Source of the DNA: Runella sp. SP2
GTDB lineage: Bacteria; Bacteroidota; Bacteroidia; Cytophagales; Spirosomataceae
Length of the DNA stretch: 64,000 nucleotides
Reading direction: 5' to 3'
Assembly (NCBI RefSeq): GCF_003711225.1
Contig: NZ_CP031030.1
Coordinates: 3,968,001-4,032,000, forward strand
The translations under genes and the position numbers were made by a program. This document shows, piece by piece, positions 25,944 to 35,521 of the stretch (position 1 is its first letter; every line of letters begins with the position of its first letter). The notes under the pieces were generated by a model that worked only from the letters and a program-made list of their open reading frames with translations, was not told the DNA's origin and ran no database searches.

Positions 25944-27833
25944 ATGAAAAAGAGAATAAAACTTTTCTGCGTAGCGGCAGTTTGTTCCCTCACTTTTGGG
26001 GTTACTTCATGCTCACATTTTTTGGATCGTGACCCACAATCGCTTGTATCTGAAAAAGATGCATTTAAAAACTTTATCAATTTCCAAGGTTTTACCGAAG
26101 AGCTTTATCATACCATTCCCGATTTCTCTAATGGCTACTGGACCAACTCGTGGAACTGGGGCGAGGACGAAATCCAATCGACCGCCCAAAATTTTCACTT
26201 TGGAGTAAAAATCGAAAACGGCGACTTCTGGGGCTGGCAACGCAATTTTGACGGCTGGCAAGCGGGATGGATGGACCGCAACAACAACTCAACCAACGAC
26301 GACCGCTTTACAAAATCGCTTTGGGGGTTGGGCTGGTATGGTATCCGCAAAGCCAATTTAGGACTTGCCAATTTGGATAAATTGACCGACGCTACTCAAG
26401 AAGAAAAAGACCTCATCAAAGGGCAATTGTTGTTCTTCCGTGGCTGGTATCACTTCATGTTTATGCAGTACTTTGGCGGACTTCCTTACATCGACAAAGT
26501 GCTTCCTGGCGATGAAAAACTGACCCTCCCTCGCCTCAAATACAGCGAATGTGCCGACAAAGCCGCCGCTGATTTCAGAGAAGCAGCCAACTTATTGCCT
26601 ACCGACTGGGACAATACAACCGCTGGAAAAAGAACATTGGGCAAAAACCAATTGCGCATCAATAAAATCATGGCGCTGGGTTATTTGGGCAAAAATTACC
26701 TCTGGGCGGGCAGTCCATTGATGAATTCGGTGTCAGGTGGCGGTACTTCGTACAATGCTGATTATTGCAAAAAAGCAGCAGAAGCATTTGGCGAATTACT
26801 CAAATTGTGCGAAAGTGGCGAAGCGCCGCATAAATTAGTGCCTTTTGCTCAGTTCTATACCAACTTCTACACCACGGGTCAAAACTGGCAAATTCCAGGT
26901 GCGACGGAAGCGATCTTCCGTGGCCCTTATTATGGTGCCAATAGCTCAAACTGGGGAACAAGTAAGCAATACAGCCCACTAATTATCAGCGAAGGTGATG
27001 TGAAATTTTTGCCAACGTCCAATTACGTCAACTACTACGGAATGGCCAATGGCTTGCCTATCAAGGACATCACAAAAGCCGACCCTGAGTCAGGTTACAA
27101 CCCCGAATACCCTTGGAGAGGCCGCGACCCACGTTTCTACAATGACATTGTTTTTGACGGTGTCCGAATGGTCGCAGGGAGCATTCCTAACGCCAGCGAA
27201 GCCAACAACCGCTACGCCAACTTACACACGGGTGGCTCCTACCGCGACATCGCCACGGGAAGCCGCACGGGCTACTTGTTGTTCAAATTTGTTCCACGTA
27301 CGGCCAACAAATACGACCAAGGATACGGCTATGACAAAAGCTTGCACGTTCACCTACCGTACATGCGTCTGGCCGATATTTATTTGATGTATGCCGAAGC
27401 TGCGGCTCAGGGCTATGGCTCGTCGGCGGGTAAGTCAACAAACTACAGCAAAACCTCCGTCGATGCCATCAATGTCATCAGAGAACGCGCAGGAGTAGGC
27501 CGTGTAGATGCGCAATTCTTGGGTTCTTTGGACAAATACATGGAAGAACTTCGCCGCGAACGTGCCGTGGAACTTTCGTTTGAAGGTCACCGTTTCAATG
27601 ACCTCCGCCGTTGGCTCTTAATTGCTAAAAGCCCTTATACGCTCAAAAAATCAATTGAATTTGACCGTGCTACTCCCCTTGACCCTGCCAAAGATCCGAA
27701 AGATAACCGCGTCTTGAACCTCCGCGAAAGTGTTATCCTCGAACGTAGGTTCACCGAAAAACACAACTGGTTGCCACTGAAGGTAAACGACGTGAATTTG
27801 TATTTGGAATTCCCGCAAAACCCAGGCTGGTAA
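25944..27833 (+). CDS. xusB: SusD/RagB-family glycan-binding lipoprotein (XusB-like)
   Basis: The 629-residue protein begins with a lipoprotein signal (FGVTSC, lipidated Cys near residue 23). It has the helical TPR-like core of SusD proteins (KDLIKGQLLFFRGWYHFMF; RLADIYLMYAEAAAQGYG) and the usual C-terminal region (ELRRERAVELSFEGHRFNDL). It is the extracellular lid paired with the upstream TonB-dependent channel, which it follows after 10 nt, and should bind xylan or xylo-oligosaccharides. Confidence 0.93.
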   Translation: MKKRIKLFCVAAVCSLTFGVTSCSHFLDRDPQSLVSEKDAFKNFINFQGFTEELYHTIPDFSNGYWTNSWNWGEDEIQSTAQNFHFGVKIENGDFWGWQRNFDGWQAGWMDRNNNSTNDDRFTKSLWGLGWYGIRKANLGLANLDKLTDATQEEKDLIKGQLLFFRGWYHFMFMQYFGGLPYIDKVLPGDEKLTLPRLKYSECADKAAADFREAANLLPTDWDNTTAGKRTLGKNQLRINKIMALGYLGKNYLWAGSPLMNSVSGGGTSYNADYCKKAAEAFGELLKLCESGEAPHKLVPFAQFYTNFYTTGQNWQIPGATEAIFRGPYYGANSSNWGTSKQYSPLIISEGDVKFLPTSNYVNYYGMANGLPIKDITKADPESGYNPEYPWRGRDPRFYNDIVFDGVRMVAGSIPNASEANNRYANLHTGGSYRDIATGSRTGYLLFKFVPRTANKYDQGYGYDKSLHVHLPYMRLADIYLMYAEAAAQGYGSSAGKSTNYSKTSVDAINVIRERAGVGRVDAQFLGSLDKYMEELRRERAVELSFEGHRFNDLRRWLLIAKSPYTLKKSIEFDRATPLDPAKDPKDNRVLNLRESVILERRFTEKHNWLPLKVNDVNLYLEFPQNPGW

Positions 27834-27884
27834 GAGATGTGAAATTTCCCAAAACGAGATAATCAATTGATAAACGAATAAGCA

Positions 27885-30800
27885 ATGAAGTTTATAAAAA
27901 TATTTTTGGGCTTGTGTCTCCTGTTGGCTTTACCCAAAGCCAATGTCATGGGACAAAACACGGCGCCTATTAAAATCAAAGCCACCATCGTTGGCACCAA
28001 CAAACAGCCCATCAGTGGTGCTGTGGTAAAAAGCTCCGATGAAATCGGGAAAGCTACTGTGACCGACGCCTCGGGTACTTTCACCATCGAAGTACCCAAA
28101 AACGAAATGCTCTCCATCGCTGCCCCTGGTTTTAAAACCAAATACATTACCTCAACGGGGCCAATCGGTGAAATCGTGATGACACCCGAAGAAGTCAACG
28201 AACAAGTACGGGTTGCTTTTCGTGATGTCGATAAAAAGGACTTACTCGGCGGCGTAGCCTCGGTCAATGTGCAAGAACTGCTCGCTAAAAATTATTTTAC
28301 CTATACCCTTGCCGACATGGAAGCGCTGATTCCAGGTTTCAACGGCAACAGTAACTGGGGAATGGGTAGTTACTTGTTTATGATTGATGGCGTTCCTCGC
28401 GAAACGGGCAACGTAGCCCCCACGGAGATTGACCAAATTGTGTTTTTGAAAGGTGCCAACGCTGTTGCCTTGTACGGTAGCCGTGCCGCCAAAGGCGTGA
28501 TCAATGTCATTACGAAACGAGGCGGAATTGGTCAAAACAAATTTGAATTGAGGGTCAACAGCGGCGTCAACACACCAAAAGCTTTTCCTCGCTATTTGGG
28601 CTCGGCCGAGTACATGACCCTCTACAACGAGGCACGCCGAAACGACGGACTCACCAACTTGTACTCTGAATTAGACATTTACAATCATGCTTCGGGTCTA
28701 AGCAAGTACCGTTACCCTAACATTGATTTTTACTCGCCCGAATACCTCAAAAATGCCTACGGCAGCTACGATGCAACGGCAGAAATTTCGGGTGGAAACG
28801 AGCGCGTGAAGTATTATACCAACTTAGGTTATGCGACTTCGGGTTCTCTCCTAAATTTTGGCGAAGCGAAAAAGAACAACAACTCTGACCGCCTCAATTT
28901 CCGTGGAAATATCGACATCAAACTGAACGAATTTATCAGCGTAAACGCCGATGCTACGGCCATTTTCTTTACGGGACGTGGGGTTAACGCTAACTTTTGG
29001 AACAGCGCCACCACGGTTCGTCCCAATCGCTTCTCTCCCTTGATTCCCATTGACCTCATCGAGAAAGAAGACGCCGCATCTCAGGTATTTGTTCAAAACA
29101 GCAACAACATCATTGATGGAAAATATTTACTTGGTGGTACCCAATTAGACCAAACAAACCCTATCGCTACGATTTATTCGGGGGGAAACAACCAATACGC
29201 AAACCGACAATTCCAGTTCAACACAGGAATCAAGGCCGACCTCAGAAACGTATTGAAAGGGCTTAGTTTCAAGTCGGCTTTTGCCGTTGATTATGCCACC
29301 GAATATACCTTATCATACAATTATTCGTATGCCACCTACGCCCCTACTTGGAATAAATACAGCGGTACTGACCTCATTAGCAACCTAACTGTTTATAACC
29401 AAGACGCACGCTCTGGTACTCAAAACGTGTCAGGCAACCGCTATCGCCAAACGATTGCTTTCTCGGGTCAGTTCAATTACGACCGCACCTTCAACGGCAA
29501 CCATCATTTGTCGGCGATATTGTTGGCCAACGGGTTTCAGCAGTCAGAATCGGCCATTTATCACCGTACAAGCAATGCCAACTTGGGTTTCTTGGCCAGC
29601 TACAACTTTAAGCACAAGTACTACCTCGACCTTAGCGCGGCCTACATCCATTCGGCCAAACTCCCTCCGAGCAATCGTCAAGCACTCTCTCCATCGATTT
29701 CTTTGGGCTGGCGAGTGAGCCAAGAAGATTTCTTGCGCAATGCTAGTGTCATCGATGATTTAAAACTGACAGCCTCGGCCAGCATTTTAAATACCGACCT
29801 TGATATCCAAAACTACTTTTTGTACCAAGGCGTTTATACGGGCGCAGGCTCGTGGTATGGCTGGAAAGACGGTACGGGTATTCAGGCGACCGAGTCGAGA
29901 AGAGGAGATAACCCCAACATGAAGTTCCCCAAAAGAGAAGAAATCACGCTTGGATTTGAGGGTACATTTTTCAAAAAACTCTTGACACTCAATGGTTCGT
30001 TCTTCATCAACAAACTTTCTGGAAATATTATTCAAGCCTCTGTTTTGTTCCCAAGCTACTTTACCACAGGCTGGCCAGTGTCATCGTTTATTCCTTTTGT
30101 CAACTACAACGACGACAAGCGGGTTGGTTTTGATTTTGGCGCAAGTGTGAACAAAAAATACGGCGAAGTTCAGTGGACTATGGGTGTCAATGGTACGTAT
30201 TATGAAGCTATCGCCAGCAAAAGAGCTGAATTGTACGAAAACTCGTACCAAAACCGTCAAGGCAAACCACTTGATACCATGTGGGGCTTACAAAGCTTAG
30301 GGATGTTCCAAAACCAAGATGAGATTGTGAATTCTCCTACCCAAACGTTTGGTCAAGTAAAACCAGGTGACATTAAGTACAAAGACCAAAATGGAGATGG
30401 CATCATCGACACCCGCGACGAGGTTTACCTTGGCAAAGGCGGCTGGTTTGGTGCTCCCCTTACGTTGGGGGTAAACCTGACGGCGCAGTGGAAAAAGCTA
30501 ACGTTTTTTGCGCTTTGTACGGGTCGTTTTGGTGGAAATGCTATGCGCAATAGCGCTTATTTCTGGGTGGATGGTGAAGATAAATACTCTGAAGTGGTAA
30601 GAGGAAGATGGACCGAAGAAACAAAAGCGACGGCTAACTACCCAAGATTAACCACTCTAAACAGCGATAACAACTTCCGCCCGTCTGATTTTTGGATGTA
30701 CAAAACCAACCGTTTTGACCTGACAAAAGTACAAATCACCTACGACTTGACAGGTCTCCTCAAAATGAATTCGTTTGTGCGTGAGTTAGGCGTGTATGCC

Positions 30801-30911
30801 AATGGTTTTAGCCTTCTGACCGTTTCTGAGAATCGTAAAATTATGGAAATGAACGTAGGAAGCGCCCCGCAAACACGCTTGTTTAATCTTGGGATAAAAG
30901 CCCAGTTCTAA
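27885..30911 (+). CDS. xusC: SusC/RagA-family TonB-dependent transporter (XusC-like)
   Basis: The 1008-residue protein is the second channel of the locus and is clearly diverged from the first. It carries a signal peptide, a carboxypeptidase-regulatory-like domain (about 30-100; GTNKQPISGAVVKSSD), a plug (about 105-210; YLFMIDGVPRE, VFLKGANAVALYGSRAAKGV) and a beta-barrel. The canonical SusC signature before the plug is degenerate (VNEQVRVAFRD in place of VNEVVVVGYG). It lies 51 nt downstream of the first susD-like gene and 32 nt before the second. Confidence 0.92.
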   Translation: MKFIKIFLGLCLLLALPKANVMGQNTAPIKIKATIVGTNKQPISGAVVKSSDEIGKATVTDASGTFTIEVPKNEMLSIAAPGFKTKYITSTGPIGEIVMTPEEVNEQVRVAFRDVDKKDLLGGVASVNVQELLAKNYFTYTLADMEALIPGFNGNSNWGMGSYLFMIDGVPRETGNVAPTEIDQIVFLKGANAVALYGSRAAKGVINVITKRGGIGQNKFELRVNSGVNTPKAFPRYLGSAEYMTLYNEARRNDGLTNLYSELDIYNHASGLSKYRYPNIDFYSPEYLKNAYGSYDATAEISGGNERVKYYTNLGYATSGSLLNFGEAKKNNNSDRLNFRGNIDIKLNEFISVNADATAIFFTGRGVNANFWNSATTVRPNRFSPLIPIDLIEKEDAASQVFVQNSNNIIDGKYLLGGTQLDQTNPIATIYSGGNNQYANRQFQFNTGIKADLRNVLKGLSFKSAFAVDYATEYTLSYNYSYATYAPTWNKYSGTDLISNLTVYNQDARSGTQNVSGNRYRQTIAFSGQFNYDRTFNGNHHLSAILLANGFQQSESAIYHRTSNANLGFLASYNFKHKYYLDLSAAYIHSAKLPPSNRQALSPSISLGWRVSQEDFLRNASVIDDLKLTASASILNTDLDIQNYFLYQGVYTGAGSWYGWKDGTGIQATESRRGDNPNMKFPKREEITLGFEGTFFKKLLTLNGSFFINKLSGNIIQASVLFPSYFTTGWPVSSFIPFVNYNDDKRVGFDFGASVNKKYGEVQWTMGVNGTYYEAIASKRAELYENSYQNRQGKPLDTMWGLQSLGMFQNQDEIVNSPTQTFGQVKPGDIKYKDQNGDGIIDTRDEVYLGKGGWFGAPLTLGVNLTAQWKKLTFFALCTGRFGGNAMRNSAYFWVDGEDKYSEVVRGRWTEETKATANYPRLTTLNSDNNFRPSDFWMYKTNRFDLTKVQITYDLTGLLKMNSFVRELGVYANGFSLLTVSENRKIMEMNVGSAPQTRLFNLGIKAQF

Positions 30912-30943
30912 ATTTTTAAAACTTCATTTTTGACTGTTACACT

Positions 30944-32743
30944 ATGTTCTGTATCAATAAAGGAATAGTAAAGATACTGGTTTGTGCAACTGTTGTATTG
31001 ACAGGATGCCAAGACCTTCTAGAACCTGCCATTGAAAATAATAGGCAACTAGACGCCAGTGCGTACTTACCAAGTGATTCGAGATTTCCATTTGGTATTT
31101 TGCTCAATGGCTACAACAGGATTCCTACCAACTCGTGGTCGTTCAATGACGTTGCTACCGACGATGCCGTTAGTAATGACCAAAACAACGCCTACCTGAA
31201 AATGGCAACGGGACAATGGACGGCCAACAACAACCCCGCCAACCAATGGACCAACTGCTTTGCGGGTATTCAGTATCTCAACATCACCCTCGGTGAAGTC
31301 GATAAGGTACAATGGGTAACCGACCCCGTAGCAAATAAGTTGTTTTCGACCCGAATCAAGGGGGAAGCCTATGGTCTTCGTGCGTTGCTGATGTACCATC
31401 TCTTGCAAACACACGCAGGTAAAGGTGTGGGCGGGCAAATGCTCGGTGTCCCTATTTTGACCAAAGTGCAAACCACCAGCGATAATTACAACTTGCCACG
31501 GGCGTCTTTTGAAGATTGTCTCAAGCAAATTTATCAGGATTTGGACAGTGCTGACATTAAGCTTCCACTTGATTATCGCGACATTACACTGGGACAAGAA
31601 TCACAGATACCCGCCAAATACGGCAAAGTAACGCTCGAACAGTACAACCGTGCCTTTGGCGTTACCTTCAGTGGTCTATTTACGGGACGCATTGCGAAAG
31701 CCGTGAGAGCACAAACCGCTTTGTTGGCCGCAAGTCCTGCCTTCAACAGTGGGAATGCCACCAAATGGACAGACGCAGCCAATGCCGCAGCAGCAGTATT
31801 GAACTTAAACGGTGGCCTCAGTGCCATTCCAAGCGCAGCCGCCAGCGGTCTCACTTGGTACTCGAATACCACCGAAATCGGCAACCTAAAAGACGGGGCA
31901 AATCCACCAGAAATCATCTGGCGTAACAACTGGGGTGAAAACAGAGACTTAGAACAAGCCAATTTCCCGCCTACTCTATTCGGCAACGGCCGCATCAATC
32001 CTACCCAAAACTTGGTAGATGCGTTCCCGATGCTCAACGGCTATCCGATCAACAACCCGCTCAGTGGCTATAACCCTGCCGACCCTTACACCAACCGCGA
32101 CCCTCGTTTGAGAATGTTTATTTTGGTAAACGGGGCAACGGCGGGCGTCAACAACACGGCCATTAACACCACAGCCAACGGCACCACCAACGACGCCCTC
32201 AGTCGGGTTGAAACCTCCACCAGAACGGGGTATTATTTGCGAAAACTGCTGCGTCAGGATGTCAACCTAAACCCTACTTCTGCCACCAACCAGCGCCACT
32301 ACAAGCCGCATATTCGTTACACCGAAATCGCCTTGGCCTACGCCGAAGCCGCCAACGAAGCCTTTGGCCCTACGGGTACGGGTGCCAACACCTACTCGGC
32401 CTACGATGTCATTAGAGCGATTCGTAGAAGAGCGGGGATTGGTCTTACCAACAACGACCCCTATTTGGAAAGCGCCAAGGCCAGCAAAGAAACCATGCGT
32501 CAGCTCATTCGGAACGAGCGCCGTCTGGAACTCTGTTTTGAAGGGTTTAGATTCTGGGACTTGCGCCGTTGGAACGCCGAGCTCACCGAACCCGCCAAGG
32601 GCGTGAGCATTCAAAATGGTGTTTATACCATTCTGCCCGCCGTCCAAGACCGAGTGTTCAAAACCCACATGAAATACGGCCCCGTTCCGTATTCAGAAAT
32701 CTTGAAATACTCCGCACTTGAACAAAACGAAGGCTGGAACTAA
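30944..32743 (+). CDS. xusD: SusD/RagB-family glycan-binding lipoprotein (XusD-like)
   Basis: The 599-residue protein opens with a lipoprotein signal (VVLTGC, Cys near residue 22) followed by SusD-type helices (TRIKGEAYGLRALLMYHLLQ; YTEIALAYAEAANEAFGP) and the family's C-terminal block (RRLELCFEGFRFWDLRRWN). It is the lid for the second TonB-dependent channel. Two SusC/D pairs in tandem are the hallmark of the xylan utilization core. Confidence 0.92.
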   Translation: MFCINKGIVKILVCATVVLTGCQDLLEPAIENNRQLDASAYLPSDSRFPFGILLNGYNRIPTNSWSFNDVATDDAVSNDQNNAYLKMATGQWTANNNPANQWTNCFAGIQYLNITLGEVDKVQWVTDPVANKLFSTRIKGEAYGLRALLMYHLLQTHAGKGVGGQMLGVPILTKVQTTSDNYNLPRASFEDCLKQIYQDLDSADIKLPLDYRDITLGQESQIPAKYGKVTLEQYNRAFGVTFSGLFTGRIAKAVRAQTALLAASPAFNSGNATKWTDAANAAAAVLNLNGGLSAIPSAAASGLTWYSNTTEIGNLKDGANPPEIIWRNNWGENRDLEQANFPPTLFGNGRINPTQNLVDAFPMLNGYPINNPLSGYNPADPYTNRDPRLRMFILVNGATAGVNNTAINTTANGTTNDALSRVETSTRTGYYLRKLLRQDVNLNPTSATNQRHYKPHIRYTEIALAYAEAANEAFGPTGTGANTYSAYDVIRAIRRRAGIGLTNNDPYLESAKASKETMRQLIRNERRLELCFEGFRFWDLRRWNAELTEPAKGVSIQNGVYTILPAVQDRVFKTHMKYGPVPYSEILKYSALEQNEGWN

Positions 32744-32784
32744 TCATCAACGATTCTTTTATCATTGACAAAATTTTTAAATTT

Positions 32785-33741
32785 ATGAAGAGATTTGTTT
32801 TAATAATGGTACTGTTCACGGTTGGGCTTGCCTCTTGTAATCAGGAAAAGATTTTTCCTGATTACAAATTCCAAAACGTCTATTTTGCCTACCAATATCC
32901 CGTCCGAACCATCACTTTTGGCGAAGACACATACATCAATACTGACTTAGACAACCAGCGTAAGTGCCAGATATATGCGGCAACTGGCGGTGTTTACGAA
33001 AGCCGTAAAGACATATCAGTCAAAATAGCGGTTGATAACTCTTTGCTAAGAAATGGGATGTTGTTTGGGGCAGGTAGAGACGAAATACTCGCCATGCCTA
33101 CCAACTATTACTCGTTGGCTTCTGATCAAATTATTATTCCCAAAGGAGCATTGTCAGGCGGGGTGGACGTGCAACTGACCGATGCGTTTTTTGCTGACCC
33201 AAAATCCATCAAAAACACCTACGTCATTCCGTTGAGAATAACCCAAACCAACGCCGACTCTATTCTTCCCACCAAAAATTTTGTTTTGTATGCCATCAAA
33301 TACGTCAACCCTTGGCATGGCAATTACCTCAGACGCGGTACGGACGTTGTCACGGGCAGTGTAAACCAAACCATTGTTCGTCGGGCGCAGTTTGTTGAAA
33401 AAGACGAAGTGAATAGGCTCTCAACCAAGTCGATGAGTGAGCTTGAATTTCCTGTGGTCATCAAAGACAAAGACGGCAAAAACGTCAACGTCACGCTCTT
33501 GATGCGATTTGAGGGAGAAAACAAATGCACCATTACGTCGGCCTCAACCAGCTATACCGCAAGTGGAAGCGGCACTTTTGTCAAAAAAGGCGAGAAAAAC
33601 AGCTGGGGTAATAAAGACCGCGATGCGTTGTACCTCAAATATGAAATTACAATGGCAGGCATGAAAGTAGCCACCACCGACACCCTCGTGATGCGTGACC
33701 GCACGGTGGCATTGGAAACTTTTACACCCGTGGCAAAATAA
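32785..33741 (+). CDS. xusE: DUF1735/DUF5627-type surface lipoprotein (XusE-like)
   Basis: The 318-residue protein has a lipoprotein signal (VGLASC, Cys at about 18). An N-terminal DUF1735-like beta-sandwich (about 30-175; YVIPLRITQTNADSIL is typical) is followed by a second domain resembling DUF5627. Proteins in this position of Bacteroidetes xylan loci are outer-membrane glycan-binding accessory lipoproteins. It lies 41 nt after the second susD-like gene and 28 nt before the xylanase gene, so it is in the same transcription unit. Confidence 0.82.
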   Translation: MKRFVLIMVLFTVGLASCNQEKIFPDYKFQNVYFAYQYPVRTITFGEDTYINTDLDNQRKCQIYAATGGVYESRKDISVKIAVDNSLLRNGMLFGAGRDEILAMPTNYYSLASDQIIIPKGALSGGVDVQLTDAFFADPKSIKNTYVIPLRITQTNADSILPTKNFVLYAIKYVNPWHGNYLRRGTDVVTGSVNQTIVRRAQFVEKDEVNRLSTKSMSELEFPVVIKDKDGKNVNVTLLMRFEGENKCTITSASTSYTASGSGTFVKKGEKNSWGNKDRDALYLKYEITMAGMKVATTDTLVMRDRTVALETFTPVAK

Positions 33742-33769
33742 CTCTTGAGCCCATTAGAACAGTAATCTT

Positions 33770-35452
33770 ATGAAAAAAATACATAAACTCGTACTGGGAC
33801 TTACCACCTGTGTAGCAGCCTCATGTACCACTTTTGAGCCCGTTGAATTCAACGTCAACAAGCCCGAAAGTGCCGCAATTCAGGAAAATATTGATGCTTA
33901 TCCCGCATTAAAATCCTACATCAACCGCAGTGCCCATCCAAATTTTAAACTGGGGGTTGCCCTTTCTTTGGCCGACTACAACAACAAAAACGTAATGTAT
34001 CGGTTGGCCAACAAAAATTTCGATGAAATTGTCCTTGGCTACGAAATGAAACACGGGGCTGTTGTGCAGTCAAACGGTAATTTAGCCCTTGAAAACGTGG
34101 GCAAACTGTTGGAAACCGCCAAAGCCGCAGGCGCATCGGTTTATGGACATACCTTGTGCTGGCATGCCAACCAAAATGCGACTTACTTGAAAAGTGTCAT
34201 TGCCCCCGATATTTTGTCATCAACGGGGCCAGGTTGGGATTTAATTACTGGGGCTGATTTTGAAACCGATGCCGCTACCAATTTCCAGAGTAATGCCAAT
34301 GCAGTAATATCCTACACTGCCGCTGGCCAAGGTGCCAACGGAGTGGGTAGAGCCTTAAAAATCACCAATGCCAGTGTGCGCACCAACGACTGGGAAGCGC
34401 AGTTTTTCGTACGTTTTTCTCCTGCAGCTGTGCAAGGAGAGAAATACATCCTTAAAATGGACGTGAAGGCCGATGTAGCGGCTTCTTACCCAACGCAAGC
34501 CCACGTAACGCCTGGTGCGTACAAACACTGGGACTTTTTTGGAACGATTGCCGCTACGCCCACTTGGACTACTTATACCAAAGAGATTACCGTTACTGCT
34601 GACATGGCTACCTGTGGTGCTATTGCTTTTAATCTCGGCAAAACGGCCACAAATTTTTATTTTGATAACATCTCTTTGACAAAGTACAATGCAACTGGAA
34701 GCGTTCAGACCAAGGAAAAAGCACCTGAAGTAAAGAAAACACTCATTACCAACGCTTTGGACAAGTGGATGTCGGGCATGATGAATGTAGCCAAGCCTTA
34801 CGTAAAAGCCTGGGATGTTGTGAATGAACCAATGGACGACGGCAAACCATTTGAATTAAAAACGGGCGTAGGCAAAACCCTCAAAGGTGACGAATTTTAT
34901 TGGCAAGATTATATGGGTAAAGATTATGCCGTAACTGCCTTTCAATTGGCAAGAAAATACGGTAATCCCAACGATATTCTTTTCATTAATGATTACAACC
35001 TGGAGTACAATCTGGACAAGTGCAAAGGAATCATCGAGTATGTGAAGTATATCGAAAGTAAAGGGGCAAAAGTGGACGGTATCGGTACCCAAATGCACAT
35101 CGACATCAACTCGGACAAAACCAAAATTACGGAGATGTTTAAGCTATTGGCTGGTACGGGCAAATTGATTAAAATTTCGGAGTTAGATATTGGTATGGCG
35201 GGTGTAAAAACGGCAGCGGCTACCCAAGAACATTACAAAGCACAAGCCGAAATGTACAAATACGTGATTGATAAGTACTTTGAGATTATCCCAGCCGCCC
35301 AACGCTACGGTATCACCATCTGGAGTCCGTTGGACAGTCCAGCTAACTCAAGTTGGAGAGCCGACGACCCCGTAGGACTTTGGACCCAACAATACGTAAG
35401 AAAATTAGCCTATTCGCAGGTTGCGGAAGCGGTTAAGGCCAATATGAAGTAA
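33770..35452 (+). CDS. xyn10C: GH10 endo-1,4-beta-xylanase lipoprotein with inserted carbohydrate-binding module
   Basis: The 560-residue protein is a predicted lipoprotein (CVAASC). Its GH10 catalytic domain is split. The N-terminal half includes YGHTLCWH, then about 160 residues of a jelly-roll CBM4/9-like module (about 150-310, ending YFDNISLTKYN) interrupt it. The catalytic half then resumes with AWDVVNEPMDD, where Glu353 is the expected acid/base. Glu471 in ISELDIGM is the expected nucleophile. Such insertion in the catalytic domain is known from xylan-locus GH10 enzymes of Bacteroides and Prevotella. It should cut xylan at the cell surface and feed oligosaccharides to the upstream SusC/D systems. 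Confidence 0.93.
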   Translation: MKKIHKLVLGLTTCVAASCTTFEPVEFNVNKPESAAIQENIDAYPALKSYINRSAHPNFKLGVALSLADYNNKNVMYRLANKNFDEIVLGYEMKHGAVVQSNGNLALENVGKLLETAKAAGASVYGHTLCWHANQNATYLKSVIAPDILSSTGPGWDLITGADFETDAATNFQSNANAVISYTAAGQGANGVGRALKITNASVRTNDWEAQFFVRFSPAAVQGEKYILKMDVKADVAASYPTQAHVTPGAYKHWDFFGTIAATPTWTTYTKEITVTADMATCGAIAFNLGKTATNFYFDNISLTKYNATGSVQTKEKAPEVKKTLITNALDKWMSGMMNVAKPYVKAWDVVNEPMDDGKPFELKTGVGKTLKGDEFYWQDYMGKDYAVTAFQLARKYGNPNDILFINDYNLEYNLDKCKGIIEYVKYIESKGAKVDGIGTQMHIDINSDKTKITEMFKLLAGTGKLIKISELDIGMAGVKTAAATQEHYKAQAEMYKYVIDKYFEIIPAAQRYGITIWSPLDSPANSSWRADDPVGLWTQQYVRKLAYSQVAEAVKANMK

Positions 35453-35475
35453 TCGTCAAAGCACGACGTCTTTTT

Positions 35476-35515
35476 CAATCCCCCACATGTAAAAAATGAT
35501 GGGGGATTGCTTTCA
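35476..35515 (+). terminator. Rho-independent terminator after the xylanase gene
   Basis: A perfect 10-bp stem CAATCCCCCA/TGGGGGATTG (35476-35485 with 35500-35509) with a 14-nt A-rich loop is followed by CTTTC. It separates the xylan operon from the regulator gene, whose coding region starts only 12 nt after the stem. Confidence 0.75.
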
Positions 35516-35521
35516 TTAGGT

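Noticed and set aside
35507-35521. TTG start for the hybrid two-component regulator
   Set aside because: It lies in the stem of the terminator of the preceding gene; the ATG at 35522 leads directly into a signal peptide.
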